Part shown: positions 25,319 to 33,186 of the stretch, one piece after another
Numbering within the stretch: position 1 is the stretch's first letter
How the letters are laid out: each line of letters starts with the position of its first letter
Assembly (NCBI GenBank): GCA_963717985.1
Contig: CAVQYC010000004.1
Span: 62,001 to 126,000 of the forward strand
Origin: BOG-1155 sp963717985
GTDB lineage: Bacteria > Desulfobacterota > Syntrophorhabdia > Syntrophorhabdales > WCHB1-27
Direction of reading: 5' to 3'
Length of the DNA: 64,000 bases
The notes under the pieces: generated by a model
What the model was told of the DNA's origin: nothing
Seen by the model: the letters and a program-made list of their open reading frames with translations, nothing else
The model's database searches: none
Made by a program: the position numbers and the translations under genes

Positions 25319-25699
25319 TCACCTGTCATGGTTGTGCCTGTGCCTCCGATGCCGCTCTTGCAGGATGTCGAATTTTGTCTTTTGCTCGTCGCTCAGTTTC
25401 TGCCGTATCTCGGAAAAGCTCTGGTCAACAATCCGCTCTGCCTCCGGCCGTCCCTGGAGGGAATGGGTGTGGAGCCTTTCCACCATCCCCTGGAGGATTT
25501 TCGCTATCTCGACCTTCTGGTCCTGCGACAAGTCCAGTTCTCGTGAAAGGGTCTTCAGGACGTGGGCCGCTCTATCCTGGCGGTCCAGGGATAAGTGATA
25601 CTTGTGCCTCAGATAGAACTGGGTGCCTGCTCCGCCGATCAGTATGCCAAGGACCAGGACGAGAATGACCCCTGTGAAAAGCCTCCACTTTTTCATCAC
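25319..25699 (-). CDS. Membrane-anchored Spy/CpxP-like (heavy-metal-sensor-type) protein
   Basis: 126 residues: one N-terminal membrane helix (LFTGVILVLVLGILIGGAG), then a helical periplasmic part with LSRELDLSQDQKVEIAKILQ and ALTDEQ-like KLSDEQKTKFD motifs typical of Spy/CpxP/CnrX folds, and a His-rich end (RHRRHRHNHDR) suited to metal binding. Third gene of the sigma-factor operon, six bases after the preceding gene, so it may serve as the periplasmic sensor for it. Confidence 0.75.
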   Translation of the reverse strand: MMKKWRLFTGVILVLVLGILIGGAGTQFYLRHKYHLSLDRQDRAAHVLKTLSRELDLSQDQKVEIAKILQGMVERLHTHSLQGRPEAERIVDQSFSEIRQKLSDEQKTKFDILQERHRRHRHNHDR

Positions 25700-25705
25700 A
25701 CCCCC

Positions 25706-26026
25706 TTACGCCCCAAACAGGTGCGCGAGCATCGATTCTTCCGCGCTGTTGACAAATAATTGAATCGGGTCTTCCCAGGAAGTGATCTCGATCTCGATGA
25801 AGACGGCAATGAGCACAAGGGCCAACAAGGAAATAACAGGGGCAAGGCGCCAGACGAGTTGTTCGAAGGAGGGCAGGAATTGAGCCTCGGGCTGAAGGGG
25901 GCCTATCTCCCGGACGCGCGCCATAAGTCTCCTTTGCCACCCGCCGCCGACCTCCATGTGCCCCCTTGCCCGGTAAGCCTCTCTCAGCAGCCCTTCAAGT
26001 TTTTCTCTCTGTCCGGGTGTTCTCAT
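25706..26026 (-). CDS. Single-pass membrane protein, probable anti-sigma factor
   Basis: 106 residues with a soluble N-terminal half (REKLEGLLREAYRARG) and one membrane helix (VWRLAPVISLLALVLIAVFIE). It shows no ZAS zinc motif. The role is inferred from position between an ECF sigma factor and a metal-sensor-like periplasmic protein, the same order as in Cnr-type systems, where the middle protein holds the sigma factor at the membrane. Confidence 0.55.
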   Translation of the reverse strand: MRTPGQREKLEGLLREAYRARGHMEVGGGWQRRLMARVREIGPLQPEAQFLPSFEQLVWRLAPVISLLALVLIAVFIEIEITSWEDPIQLFVNSAEESMLAHLFGA

Positions 26027-26107
26027 ACATCCTCCTCGTCAATTACTGGGGCTAGCGTCGCCCCCTCCACCGGCAAGCCGGCGAAGCCTCCCCCTCAAAG
26101 AGAGGCC

Positions 26108-26689
26108 TCATTGCCGCTCGAGCAAGCCGCGGAGCTTTTTGCGCGAGCGGAACAAGCGCACCTTCACATTTGTGGTGCTCCAGCCGAGAAGGCCGGCCGC
26201 TTCTTTCACCGAATGGCCTTCAAGGTAGACAAGCTCCAGCACCATTCGGTCACCCGCCGATAGCCTGCCAAGCGCCACGTCGAGTATCTCCCCGGCTTCC
26301 TTTTGCAGGGCTTTCTCATCACAGGAAGCGCTCGATTGATCCGATAGCGCCGCCTCCACCCACGCCTGGTGCTCCTCCGTAAGCGAGCTCATTGGAACTT
26401 CCCGTGATCTATAGCGTTCCCGCCAGAAATCATAGCAGGTCCTCACCGCAACTACGGACAGCCAGTGCGCAAAGCGGTCACTTTTTTTGAAGCCCGGCAG
26501 CGATCGATAGGCCCTCAAGTAGACATCCTGCACAATATCCTCCACGTGATCGAAGGGTATATGCCTTTTCACCGTAGCCAGGACGAGATGCTGATACCGC
26601 TGCACCAGGTATTCGAACGCATTCACGTCCCCGTTGAGGACCCGACGGACAACTTCCGCATCATCAGGCTTTGGAGAGTCATTTTCCAT
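26108..26689 (-). CDS. ECF-type RNA polymerase sigma factor
   Basis: 193 residues. Region 2 is clear (AFEYLVQRYQHLVLATVKR...VEDIVQDVYLRAYRSL...FAHWLSVVAVRTCYDFWR), and region 4 is seen as LSAGDRMVLELVYLEGHSVKEAAGLLGWSTTNVKVRLFRSRKKL (quoted blocks are consecutive pieces). It heads the operon with the membrane protein and Spy-like protein and diverges from a second Spy-like gene. Both sides carry the same ECF-like promoter. Confidence 0.92.
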   Translation of the reverse strand: MENDSPKPDDAEVVRRVLNGDVNAFEYLVQRYQHLVLATVKRHIPFDHVEDIVQDVYLRAYRSLPGFKKSDRFAHWLSVVAVRTCYDFWRERYRSREVPMSSLTEEHQAWVEAALSDQSSASCDEKALQKEAGEILDVALGRLSAGDRMVLELVYLEGHSVKEAAGLLGWSTTNVKVRLFRSRKKLRGLLERQ

Positions 26690-26740
26690 GTACCGCCGTT
26701 ATTATAACTCACCCGCGTTGGCGTCGCACCCTTACGTCTT

Positions 26741-26768
26741 TAGTCGCCAGCGCTTTCAAAAAGGTTAC
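26741..26768 (-). promoter_or_regulatory. ECF-type promoter of the sigma operon
   Basis: Read on the minus strand: GTAACC at 26768-26763, a 16-base spacer starting TTTTTG, then CGACTA at 26746-26741. The same two boxes with the same 16-base spacing occur on the plus strand 43 bases away. That points to one sigma factor, most simply the one encoded here, driving both. Confidence 0.7.
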
Positions 26769-26810
26769 AGAAAAAAATCGACTCGAATCAATGATGAGCC
26801 GTCTTTTTTT

Positions 26811-26838
26811 GTAACCTTTTTGCGCGGCCCCCCGACTT
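26811..26838 (+). promoter_or_regulatory. ECF-type promoter of the Spy-like gene
   Basis: GTAACC at 26811-26816, a 16-base spacer starting TTTTTG, then CGACTT at 26833-26838, 33 bases before the start codon at 26872. It is the mirror partner of the sigma operon promoter. The AAAAAGGTTACA and TGTAACCTTTTT boxes also form a palindrome. Confidence 0.7.
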
Positions 26839-26871
26839 AATAGAGAAAATCACTCACTCTACGGAGGCAGC

Positions 26872-27366
26872 ATGAAAAACTTCACCATGATCGTATGCGC
26901 GCTGTTATGGATCGGCATCACGGGAGTTGTCTTTGCAGCTCCCCCTGATTCCGGCCCTCCCTGTGCTCAGGGCTTTCACAAAGACCATGGACCCGCGCCA
27001 TGCCACGAGTTCCACTCCCCTTTCAATTTTTCCCAGGAGCAAAGAGCGAAAATGAGAGAGATCAGAGACCACTTTTGGGCCGACACGCACGACCTGAGGT
27101 TCGACATGGCTGAGAAGCGCATCGAGATGCGAAAGCTCTTCACAGACCCGAAGACCGACGATGCCGCGCTTCTGGCGAAACAGAAAGAGATACGCGACAT
27201 CGTGCTGAAGCTCATGGACCGGAAGGCGCAAATGAAGATCGAGTGGAGAAAAGTCCTCACTCCGGAGCAGATCAAGATGCTCGACCGCCCCTTTCCCCAC
27301 CCCCACCAGTTCATGCACGGTTATGGGCACGGGCCGCAGTCACATGGACCTGACGCGAAGCCCTGA
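26872..27366 (+). CDS. Periplasmic Spy/ZraP-like chaperone
   Basis: 164 residues with a signal peptide (MIVCALLWIGITGVVFA), then a helical body with FNFSQEQRAKMREIRDHFW and KVLTPEQIKMLDR, the paired LTxxQ-type motifs of the Spy/CpxP/ZraP family, and His/Cys-rich segments (HKDHGPAPCHEFH and HPHQFMHGYGHGPQSHG). It is probably a metal-linked envelope stress chaperone. Its promoter matches that of the divergent sigma operon. Confidence 0.85.
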   Translation: MKNFTMIVCALLWIGITGVVFAAPPDSGPPCAQGFHKDHGPAPCHEFHSPFNFSQEQRAKMREIRDHFWADTHDLRFDMAEKRIEMRKLFTDPKTDDAALLAKQKEIRDIVLKLMDRKAQMKIEWRKVLTPEQIKMLDRPFPHPHQFMHGYGHGPQSHGPDAKP

Positions 27367-27421
27367 TAAATTGCCGTTTTAAGGTGCGCTTTTAAAAGAT
27401 TGTTTTGTATAAGTTACCGAA

Positions 27422-27468
27422 AAAGGTTCGGGCCGCTCCCCGGAAACCGGGGACCGGCCCGAACCTTT
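27422..27468. terminator. Strong hairpin terminator between convergent genes
   Basis: AAAGGTTCGGGCCG pairs with CGGCCCGAACCTTT around an inner CCCCGGAAACCGGGG stem. It sits between the Spy-like gene and the thiolase-like gene, which converge, and is flanked by A and T runs, so it can serve both strands. Confidence 0.8.
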
Positions 27469-27480
27469 ATGCGATCTTCG

Positions 27481-28689
27481 CTATCCGACCTTCACGATGA
27501 GTGCCGCGGCAGTGTCGCCTGCGGCGCAGCCGGTAAACAGACCATAGCCGCCGCCGAGGAGCGTCATCTCCTCTATCAGCTCGCAGATGGCCCTTCCCCC
27601 TGTCGGTCCCTGGGGATGGCCGTAAATCAAAGAGGATCCGTAGTTATTCATCTTCTTCATGATATCGTAGCCCGTTTTCTTCCCGAAGGCGAGGTCGTTG
27701 ACCGCAAAGGGGTTATGGGTCTTGATTGCCTTCACATCGGAAAGTTTTATGCCTGCGTTTGCAAGGGCCATTTCCGCTGCCGGAATGGGGGCTGCGGGCA
27801 TGAACATCGGTTTTACCCGGGCGAAGCCGTAGGAGACGATCTGTATCTCCACCTTGGGGTCCGTGCTCAGCTCTTTAGCCCTGTCTCTCGTGGTTACAAT
27901 GATGCCGCAGTTGCCGTCGGCGGGGAATGTCTGGGCGCCGAAGCTCAGGCACCCTCCCGGCACTACCGGTTTCAGTTTGGCCAGACCCTCGGCCGTGCTG
28001 GGGGTAAAACCCTCGTCCTCTTCCAGGAGCTTGGTCTTTTTCCGGGTAACAGTGAGCTCGGGGGCAAACATGTAGCGCTTCTGGAACGCCCTGTCGTTGG
28101 CCCGCGCCTCCATGAACTGCTCAAAGCGTCTGAGGACGACGACGTCGCACTCTTCCTTGGTGATGCCCACTTCCGCGGCCACGTTTTCGGCCGTCTGCAC
28201 CATGGCGGTGCGATGTTTCGGATTTCCGCCAAAGTTGTCCATGTTCCAGTCTTCCCTTTCGGGCTGGCCACCGGGACCGAGGGGATCGGCCCACGTGGTA
28301 TGGGGACCGTTGGAACACCGGTCGGCCATCAGCGCATAGACCACTTCATTGATACCGAGCTCCAAATCCTTTGCGGCGAGGTTCAGCGCCGTCGTGGAGG
28401 TCGAGCAGGCCTGGTTTATAAAGAGGCCGGGGACGAATTTCTTGTCGTCCGTCAGCATGGCTGCGGCCCAGTTGTGAGCGCAAAACCAGTGGTTCTGGGC
28501 AACTGTGCTGCCAAAGTATAGATAGTCGATGATGGTAGGGTCGAGATGCCTTTTCTCGAGGAACCACCTTCTCGCCGTCATGGCCGCAAGGCTCACCGCG
28601 TTGTCATTCTGCATGCTCCCCTGCCAACGGCTGAAGGGAGTCGAATAGTACCCGCCGTACGGTATGTACGCCTTCGTGTAACTTTTCAT
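27481..28689 (-). CDS. Thiolase-family protein
   Basis: 402 residues with the three thiolase landmarks: active Cys in FINQACSTSTTAL (about residue 95), the His loop IYGHPQGPTGGRA (about 355) and the second Cys in FTGCAAGDTAAAL near the end. It would make or cleave beta-ketoacyl-CoA. The central part is divergent from acetyl-CoA acetyltransferases, so the acyl group is not predictable. A GAGGAGG site is present and no CoA genes sit beside it. Confidence 0.85.
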   Translation of the reverse strand: MKSYTKAYIPYGGYYSTPFSRWQGSMQNDNAVSLAAMTARRWFLEKRHLDPTIIDYLYFGSTVAQNHWFCAHNWAAAMLTDDKKFVPGLFINQACSTSTTALNLAAKDLELGINEVVYALMADRCSNGPHTTWADPLGPGGQPEREDWNMDNFGGNPKHRTAMVQTAENVAAEVGITKEECDVVVLRRFEQFMEARANDRAFQKRYMFAPELTVTRKKTKLLEEDEGFTPSTAEGLAKLKPVVPGGCLSFGAQTFPADGNCGIIVTTRDRAKELSTDPKVEIQIVSYGFARVKPMFMPAAPIPAAEMALANAGIKLSDVKAIKTHNPFAVNDLAFGKKTGYDIMKKMNNYGSSLIYGHPQGPTGGRAICELIEEMTLLGGGYGLFTGCAAGDTAAALIVKVG

Positions 28690-29024
28690 TTACCCATTCC
28701 TCCTCTAAATGTGATGGTTTATACCTGGACACCCATTTCATAGGATCGGCGGAAGTAGTGCCGAATCAGAAGAGATACTCCCTGGTTCCGACGTTCCTGG
28801 CTGTGTTTAACCCGCACGAAACGGCCTTGACTGAGTGATTTCCATTTCACGCAGCAAGCATCCATTTCAATCTGTAAAACTGTCTTATATTATACCGCAG
28901 GCAATGGGCGTGTCAAGGAAAGTTTGCGGTGCACCCGACACCCTTCGAAGCCGGCTTTGCTTTTCCTTGGAGGCGCCATTACAATAGTGCCAGGCACTTG
29001 TCTATCTGAAAAGCGGAGGAGAAT
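28690..29024. other. Intergenic stretch with a small palindrome
   Basis: Divergent intergenic region of about 335 bases. I see no gene. AGTGCCAGGCACT at 28986-28998 is a short palindrome followed by TGTCTAT; a similar CACCAGGCACTTTGTCT lies at about 14014. Such motifs resemble REP elements. The promoters were not clear. Confidence 0.45.
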
Positions 29025-29813
29025 GTGAAAAAGCCGGCAAAACCCATGCCTGCGGTTTTTTTCGGACATGGCAATCCCATGAACGCACTAGAGCACAACG
29101 TGTGGACCGATGGGTGGGCTGCAATCGGGGCCGAGATCCCGAGGCCGAAAGCCATACTATCGGTTTCTGCGCACTGGTACATTTCTTCCACTCTTGTAAC
29201 GGCTATGCCTCATCCAAAGACGATCCACGACTTCGGCGGCTTCCCTGGAGCACTCTATGAAGTGCTCTACCCTGCGCCGGGAAGTATTGAACTCGCGGCC
29301 AGGGTTCAGGGCCTGCTCTCGCCTGGTTCTGTCGGCATAGATGAGGGGTGGGGTATTGATCACGGGACTTGGTCTATACTCTGCCACGCATTTCCAAAAG
29401 CCGATATTCCGGTAGTTCAGCTCAGCATAGACGGGACGAAGCCGCCCTCTTTTCATTATGCAGCCGGGAAACGGCTCACCGCCCTCCGGCACGAAGGGGT
29501 CCTTGTCATGGGAAGCGGCAATCTTGTCCACAACCTCATGGCCTATGCATGGGGAGAGCCAAAGGCAGAGGTCTTTGAGTGGGCGGCCGGATTCGAGCAA
29601 GAGGCGAGGCAACTTCTTCTCACGGACAAACACGAGGCTCTCATCCATTATGAAAAGCTGGGTCGCGATGCGATATTATCCGCTCCCACGCCGGACCATT
29701 ACCTGCCCTTGCTCTATGTGCTCGCGCTGAAGAGAGAGGGCGATCGCATCAGTTTCCCCGTGGAGGGCTTTGACGGGGGATCGGTATCCATGCTCACAGT
29801 GCAGATTGGATAA
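29025..29813 (+). CDS. DODA-type extradiol ring-cleavage dioxygenase (YgiD-like)
   Basis: 262 residues: AVFFGHGNPMNALE, ILSVSAHWYI, HDFGGFPGALYEVLYPAPG, WGIDHGTWSIL, VVQLSIDG and MGSGNLVHNL are the family blocks, with His ligands for the metal in GHGNP, SAHW and IDHG. YgiD of E. coli opens DOPA. The start is GTG 29025 with a GGAGGAG site; an ATG two bases earlier runs into a stop. Confidence 0.9.
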   Translation: MKKPAKPMPAVFFGHGNPMNALEHNVWTDGWAAIGAEIPRPKAILSVSAHWYISSTLVTAMPHPKTIHDFGGFPGALYEVLYPAPGSIELAARVQGLLSPGSVGIDEGWGIDHGTWSILCHAFPKADIPVVQLSIDGTKPPSFHYAAGKRLTALRHEGVLVMGSGNLVHNLMAYAWGEPKAEVFEWAAGFEQEARQLLLTDKHEALIHYEKLGRDAILSAPTPDHYLPLLYVLALKREGDRISFPVEGFDGGSVSMLTVQIG

Positions 29814-29836
29814 CAAAGCCGGAACAGGGTAGGGGT

Positions 29837-31759
29837 CTATCCCTTTCGCCCTACGCGGACCTTGCGCCTCCTCCTCCTTTTCTCGAGGTAAATCCAGACA
29901 AAAGAGAGGGGTGGAATAAGCCCGAATGCGAAAGGATGCATGACCCCGTAGACTAGGGGGGTCAAGGCCCACCGCGTCATCGTCCTCAACTTAGAGTGCC
30001 TTGCAATGAGGTGCGCGAGGGGAGGTGAGTACCGATAATAGAAGTCGACGAAAGACCTCCCTGCCCTGTTTGTCAGGAGGTAGGTGTCTCTAAAAGCCCT
30101 CAAAACCGCCACGTGGGGGTCGAGAGACGACCCATATGCGGCCGTAGCAATAAAGCAGCCCCCCTTGCTCCCACTCCCCCCCGCCGTGGTAAAGCTCCAG
30201 GTATAGTTTGTTGCCATGTTGTTGCCGTTGGTGTCCTTAACTCCCGCGGTGATCGTCGCCGTATAGGTAGTGGAGCTATCCAGGTTGCTCGACGGGGTGA
30301 ATGTCGCGGTACGGGTTGACAAATTATAGGCGACCGACCCTGTCACTCCCCCACCAAGGGTAAAGGTGGCCGTCGTGATGGATGTTGGGTCCATGGCTTC
30401 ACTGAAGGTGGCTTGAATCGTGGAGGCTATATCGACATCGGTTGCGCCATTCGCGGGAACCGTGGACGTAACCGCGGGAAGCACGGTGTAGCCTGACGCT
30501 ATCTGCTCGGGTGAGGCCGCGTTGGTGGTCGTGCCGTCGCCTAGCTGGCCGTAGGTGTTGTCCCCCCATGCCCACAGGGTGCCGTTGGACGCAACTGCCA
30601 CGGTAAAGTTAGATCCCGCGGCAACAGCACTCCAGGTCGTGCCGCCTCCTATCCGGGTGGGGGTGGCTGCATTGGTGGTCGTGCCGTTACCTAATTCACC
30701 GTAGGTGTTGTCCCCCCATGCCCACAGGGTGCCGTTGGACGCAACTGCCACGGTAAAGTTAGATCCCGCGGCAACAGCACTCCAGGTCGTACCGCCTCCT
30801 ATCCGGGTGGGGGTGGCTGCATTAGTGGTCGTGCCGTTACCTAATTCACCGTAGGTGTTGTCCCCCCATGCCCACAGGGTGCCGTTGGACGCAACTGCCA
30901 CGGTAAAGTTAGATCCCGCGGCAACAGCACTCCAGGTCGTACCGCCTCCTATCCGGGTGGGGGTGGCTGCATTAGTGGTCGTGCCGTTACCTAATTCACC
31001 GTAGGTGTTGTCCCCCCACGCCCACAGGGTGCCGTCGGACTGGAGGGCCACGGTAAAGTTCGATCCCGCGGCAACAGCACTCCAGGTCGTGCCGCCTCCT
31101 ATCCGGGTGGGGGTGGCTGCATTAGTGGTCGTGCCGTTACCTAATTCACCGTAGGTGTTGTCCCCCCACGCCCACAGGGTGCCGTTGGACGCAACTGCCA
31201 CGGTAAAATTAGATCCCGCGGCAACAGCACTCCAGGTCGTACCGCCTCCTATATGGGTGGGGGTGGCTGCATTAGTGGTCGTGCCGTTACCTAATTCACC
31301 GTAGGTGTTGTCCCCCCACGCCCACAGGGTGCCGTTGGACGCAACTGCCACGGTAAAGTTCGATCCCGCGGCAACAGCACTCCAGGTCGTACCGCCTCCT
31401 ATATGGGTGGGGGTGGCTGCATTAGTGGTCGTGCCGTTACCTAATTCACCGTAGGTGTTGTCCCCCCACGCCCACAGGGTGCCGTCGGACTGGAGGGCCA
31501 CGGTAAAGTTCGATCCCGCGGCAACAGCACTCCAGGTCGTACCGCCTCCTATCCGGGTGGGGGTGGCTGCATTAGTGGTCGTGCCGTTACCTAATTCACC
31601 GTAGGTGTTGTCCCCCCATGCCCAGAGGGTGCCGTCGGACTGGAGGGCCACGGTAAAGTTCGATCCCGCGGCAATCGTCGCCGCCCCTGCCTCCGATAGG
31701 CCAACCAGGGTCAGTAAGGCAAGAATTGCCGCCAGCAAGACATATGATTTCTTGTCCAT
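29837..31759 (-). CDS. Exported RCC1-repeat protein with Big_5 domain and CFI-box C-terminus
   Basis: 640 residues. Signal peptide (YVLLAAILALLTLVGLSEAG), then eight near-identical 50-residue RCC1-type repeats (GSNFTVAL..DGTLWAWGDN, TYGELGNGTTTNAATP) predicted to form a beta-propeller. A Big_5-like Ig domain follows (VTSTVPANGATDVDIAST...). The C-terminal domain begins with the CFIATAAYGSSLDP box and ends in a hydrophobic helix and RRRRKVRVGRK, a known sorting-like tail in Gram-negatives. Start chosen at ATG 31759, which has an AAGGA site; the frame is open to 31780. Confidence 0.82.
   Translation of the reverse strand: MDKKSYVLLAAILALLTLVGLSEAGAATIAAGSNFTVALQSDGTLWAWGDNTYGELGNGTTTNAATPTRIGGGTTWSAVAAGSNFTVALQSDGTLWAWGDNTYGELGNGTTTNAATPTHIGGGTTWSAVAAGSNFTVAVASNGTLWAWGDNTYGELGNGTTTNAATPTHIGGGTTWSAVAAGSNFTVAVASNGTLWAWGDNTYGELGNGTTTNAATPTRIGGGTTWSAVAAGSNFTVALQSDGTLWAWGDNTYGELGNGTTTNAATPTRIGGGTTWSAVAAGSNFTVAVASNGTLWAWGDNTYGELGNGTTTNAATPTRIGGGTTWSAVAAGSNFTVAVASNGTLWAWGDNTYGELGNGTTTNAATPTRIGGGTTWSAVAAGSNFTVAVASNGTLWAWGDNTYGQLGDGTTTNAASPEQIASGYTVLPAVTSTVPANGATDVDIASTIQATFSEAMDPTSITTATFTLGGGVTGSVAYNLSTRTATFTPSSNLDSSTTYTATITAGVKDTNGNNMATNYTWSFTTAGGSGSKGGCFIATAAYGSSLDPHVAVLRAFRDTYLLTNRAGRSFVDFYYRYSPPLAHLIARHSKLRTMTRWALTPLVYGVMHPFAFGLIPPLSFVWIYLEKRRRRRKVRVGRKG
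30541..31690 (-). repeat. Tandem 150-bp coding repeats (RCC1 units)
   Basis: The phrase TCCCCCCAYGCCCA recurs every 150 bases at 30561, 30711, 30861, 31011, 31161, 31311, 31461 and 31611. Two alternating variants exist (one coding VAVASNG, one coding VALQSDG), shuffled along the array. This pattern suggests copying between units rather than simple decay. Confidence 0.92.
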
Positions 31760-31884
31760 AATGAATCCTTCGTGAAACAAGAACCAGCCATCTCTTTTGT
31801 CGCGGTTTCAGTTTTACCGACTTTTCCGGCCTCCCTGGATAGTATAATACGGCGACCGTTGCGCAAGTGGCACTAAAACAGTCC

Positions 31885-32733
31885 CTACGTCCTTGGCCAA
31901 CCCACGCACGCGAGGTAGACGGTTATTTCTTCCACACCATCGACCTCGATAAGGTCATTCACCCGGTCGTCAAAGAAGGCGCCCACGGCGCAGACGCCGA
32001 GGCCGGCCGCCGTCCCCGCGAGATACAGGTTCTGCCCAATGTGACCGGCATCCATATAGATGTACCGGTAGGCCCTTTGCCGGTACTTCCATGTGCTCCT
32101 GGCAACAATGGCCGTCCATATGAATGTTGCCTGCGCCTCCCGGATCATGTCCTGTCCGAGGGCGGCTTCGGCCAACACGGTCGCAAAACTGCCGGCCTTT
32201 ATAAACTCCAGGTCGAACAGGTGGGGCCTGAAGTGGTATATGCCTTGTTCGAGCCCCTCGATGGCCCTCGCCAAAACGTAGGTCTCGATGGGGAAGAGCC
32301 CCCCTGCCGAGGGGGCGGCCCTGAAATACCACTCTCCTTCTTTTGCGGTGATGCCTTGTGTGGACCAGAGCAGGGACGACAAGAGGCCGAGGGGTAGGTT
32401 TCGAGCCGGGGAGAAGGCCCGCGTCGACCTCCGCCTGTCGAAGACGTCCCACACGTGTGCAGCCTGCCCGATCAGAGGCTCCGGCAGCGCAATCGTCGCA
32501 ATAGGGGAAGTATAATTCTTATACGGCTCCGGCATCCTGTGCCAATCGAGGGCGTAACCTATTCGCTCGGCTGTGTATTTGGTCTCCTCATGAAACCGTT
32601 CCCCGATACCCCTGCCTTCCCGCCTCTCCTTTTCTGAACCTTTCACAGACACCTCCCGCACCCGAGGCCCTTCCGGCTTGTCCCTCGTTCCTACGGTCAT
32701 TATAGTGCCCAAGCCGTGCGGCTTCAACCGCAC
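31885..32733 (-). CDS. SagB/ThcOx-type nitroreductase-fold oxidoreductase
   Basis: 282 residues. The SagB-type blocks are RRSTRAFSP, LLSSLLWSTQGIT, RAAPSAGGLFPIETYV, YRYIYMDAGHIGQNLYLA and CAVGAFFDDRVNDLI. These FMN proteins oxidise azoline rings in peptide products or act as stand-alone flavin oxidoreductases. No cyclodehydratase or precursor peptide is visible, so a stand-alone role is more likely. The start is uncertain: GTG 32733 has AGGTG upstream, and ATG 32700 is also possible. Confidence 0.82.
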   Translation of the reverse strand: MRLKPHGLGTIMTVGTRDKPEGPRVREVSVKGSEKERREGRGIGERFHEETKYTAERIGYALDWHRMPEPYKNYTSPIATIALPEPLIGQAAHVWDVFDRRRSTRAFSPARNLPLGLLSSLLWSTQGITAKEGEWYFRAAPSAGGLFPIETYVLARAIEGLEQGIYHFRPHLFDLEFIKAGSFATVLAEAALGQDMIREAQATFIWTAIVARSTWKYRQRAYRYIYMDAGHIGQNLYLAGTAAGLGVCAVGAFFDDRVNDLIEVDGVEEITVYLACVGWPRT

Positions 32734-33026
32734 TATTCACCTGAAGCTTCGTGGGTGAACTCCTCGGTGGGTACCGCCTGAACTCCTCACTTTCAAGAAC
32801 GGATTGTTGATAGCTCATTTAAAGCGGTAATCGAGGATCCCCTCCCTTCGCTCTACACTTCAAACTGCCGCGCGATGCCCTGGAGATCGCTGCCGGACGA
32901 CACGGGACTTGTCGAATGGACCCGAACCACTGGCAAAAGGGAAGAAACCTGAGTCTCTTACGCAAGTATTTGTTTTCACGACCATGCTTGTCTGTTGAAA
33001 AGGACATATATTGACCAAAGGTCACC

Positions 33027-33055
33027 TTGACACCTACGGGGTATCAGGATATTAT
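33027..33055 (+). promoter_or_regulatory. Sigma-70 promoter of trpB
   Basis: TTGACA at 33027-33032, a 17-base spacer, TATTAT at 33050-33055. It lies about 130 bases before the trpB start. The leader in between shows no clear Trp-codon peptide or attenuator. Confidence 0.65.
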
Positions 33056-33186
33056 AAAAGACACAGATGCACCTCTACATAGTCATAAGTGCGCTTCGGT
33101 ACACGCAATATTCACGTGTCCTCGGGCCTCACCTATCATGGGGTGGGTGCCGGGTCTGGAGTCTGTACAACCGATAAGGAGGAGCC

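Noticed and set aside
27400..28521. A 373-residue frame opposite the thiolase gene
   Set aside because: It is antisense to a gene with clear active-site motifs and has no family signal itself.
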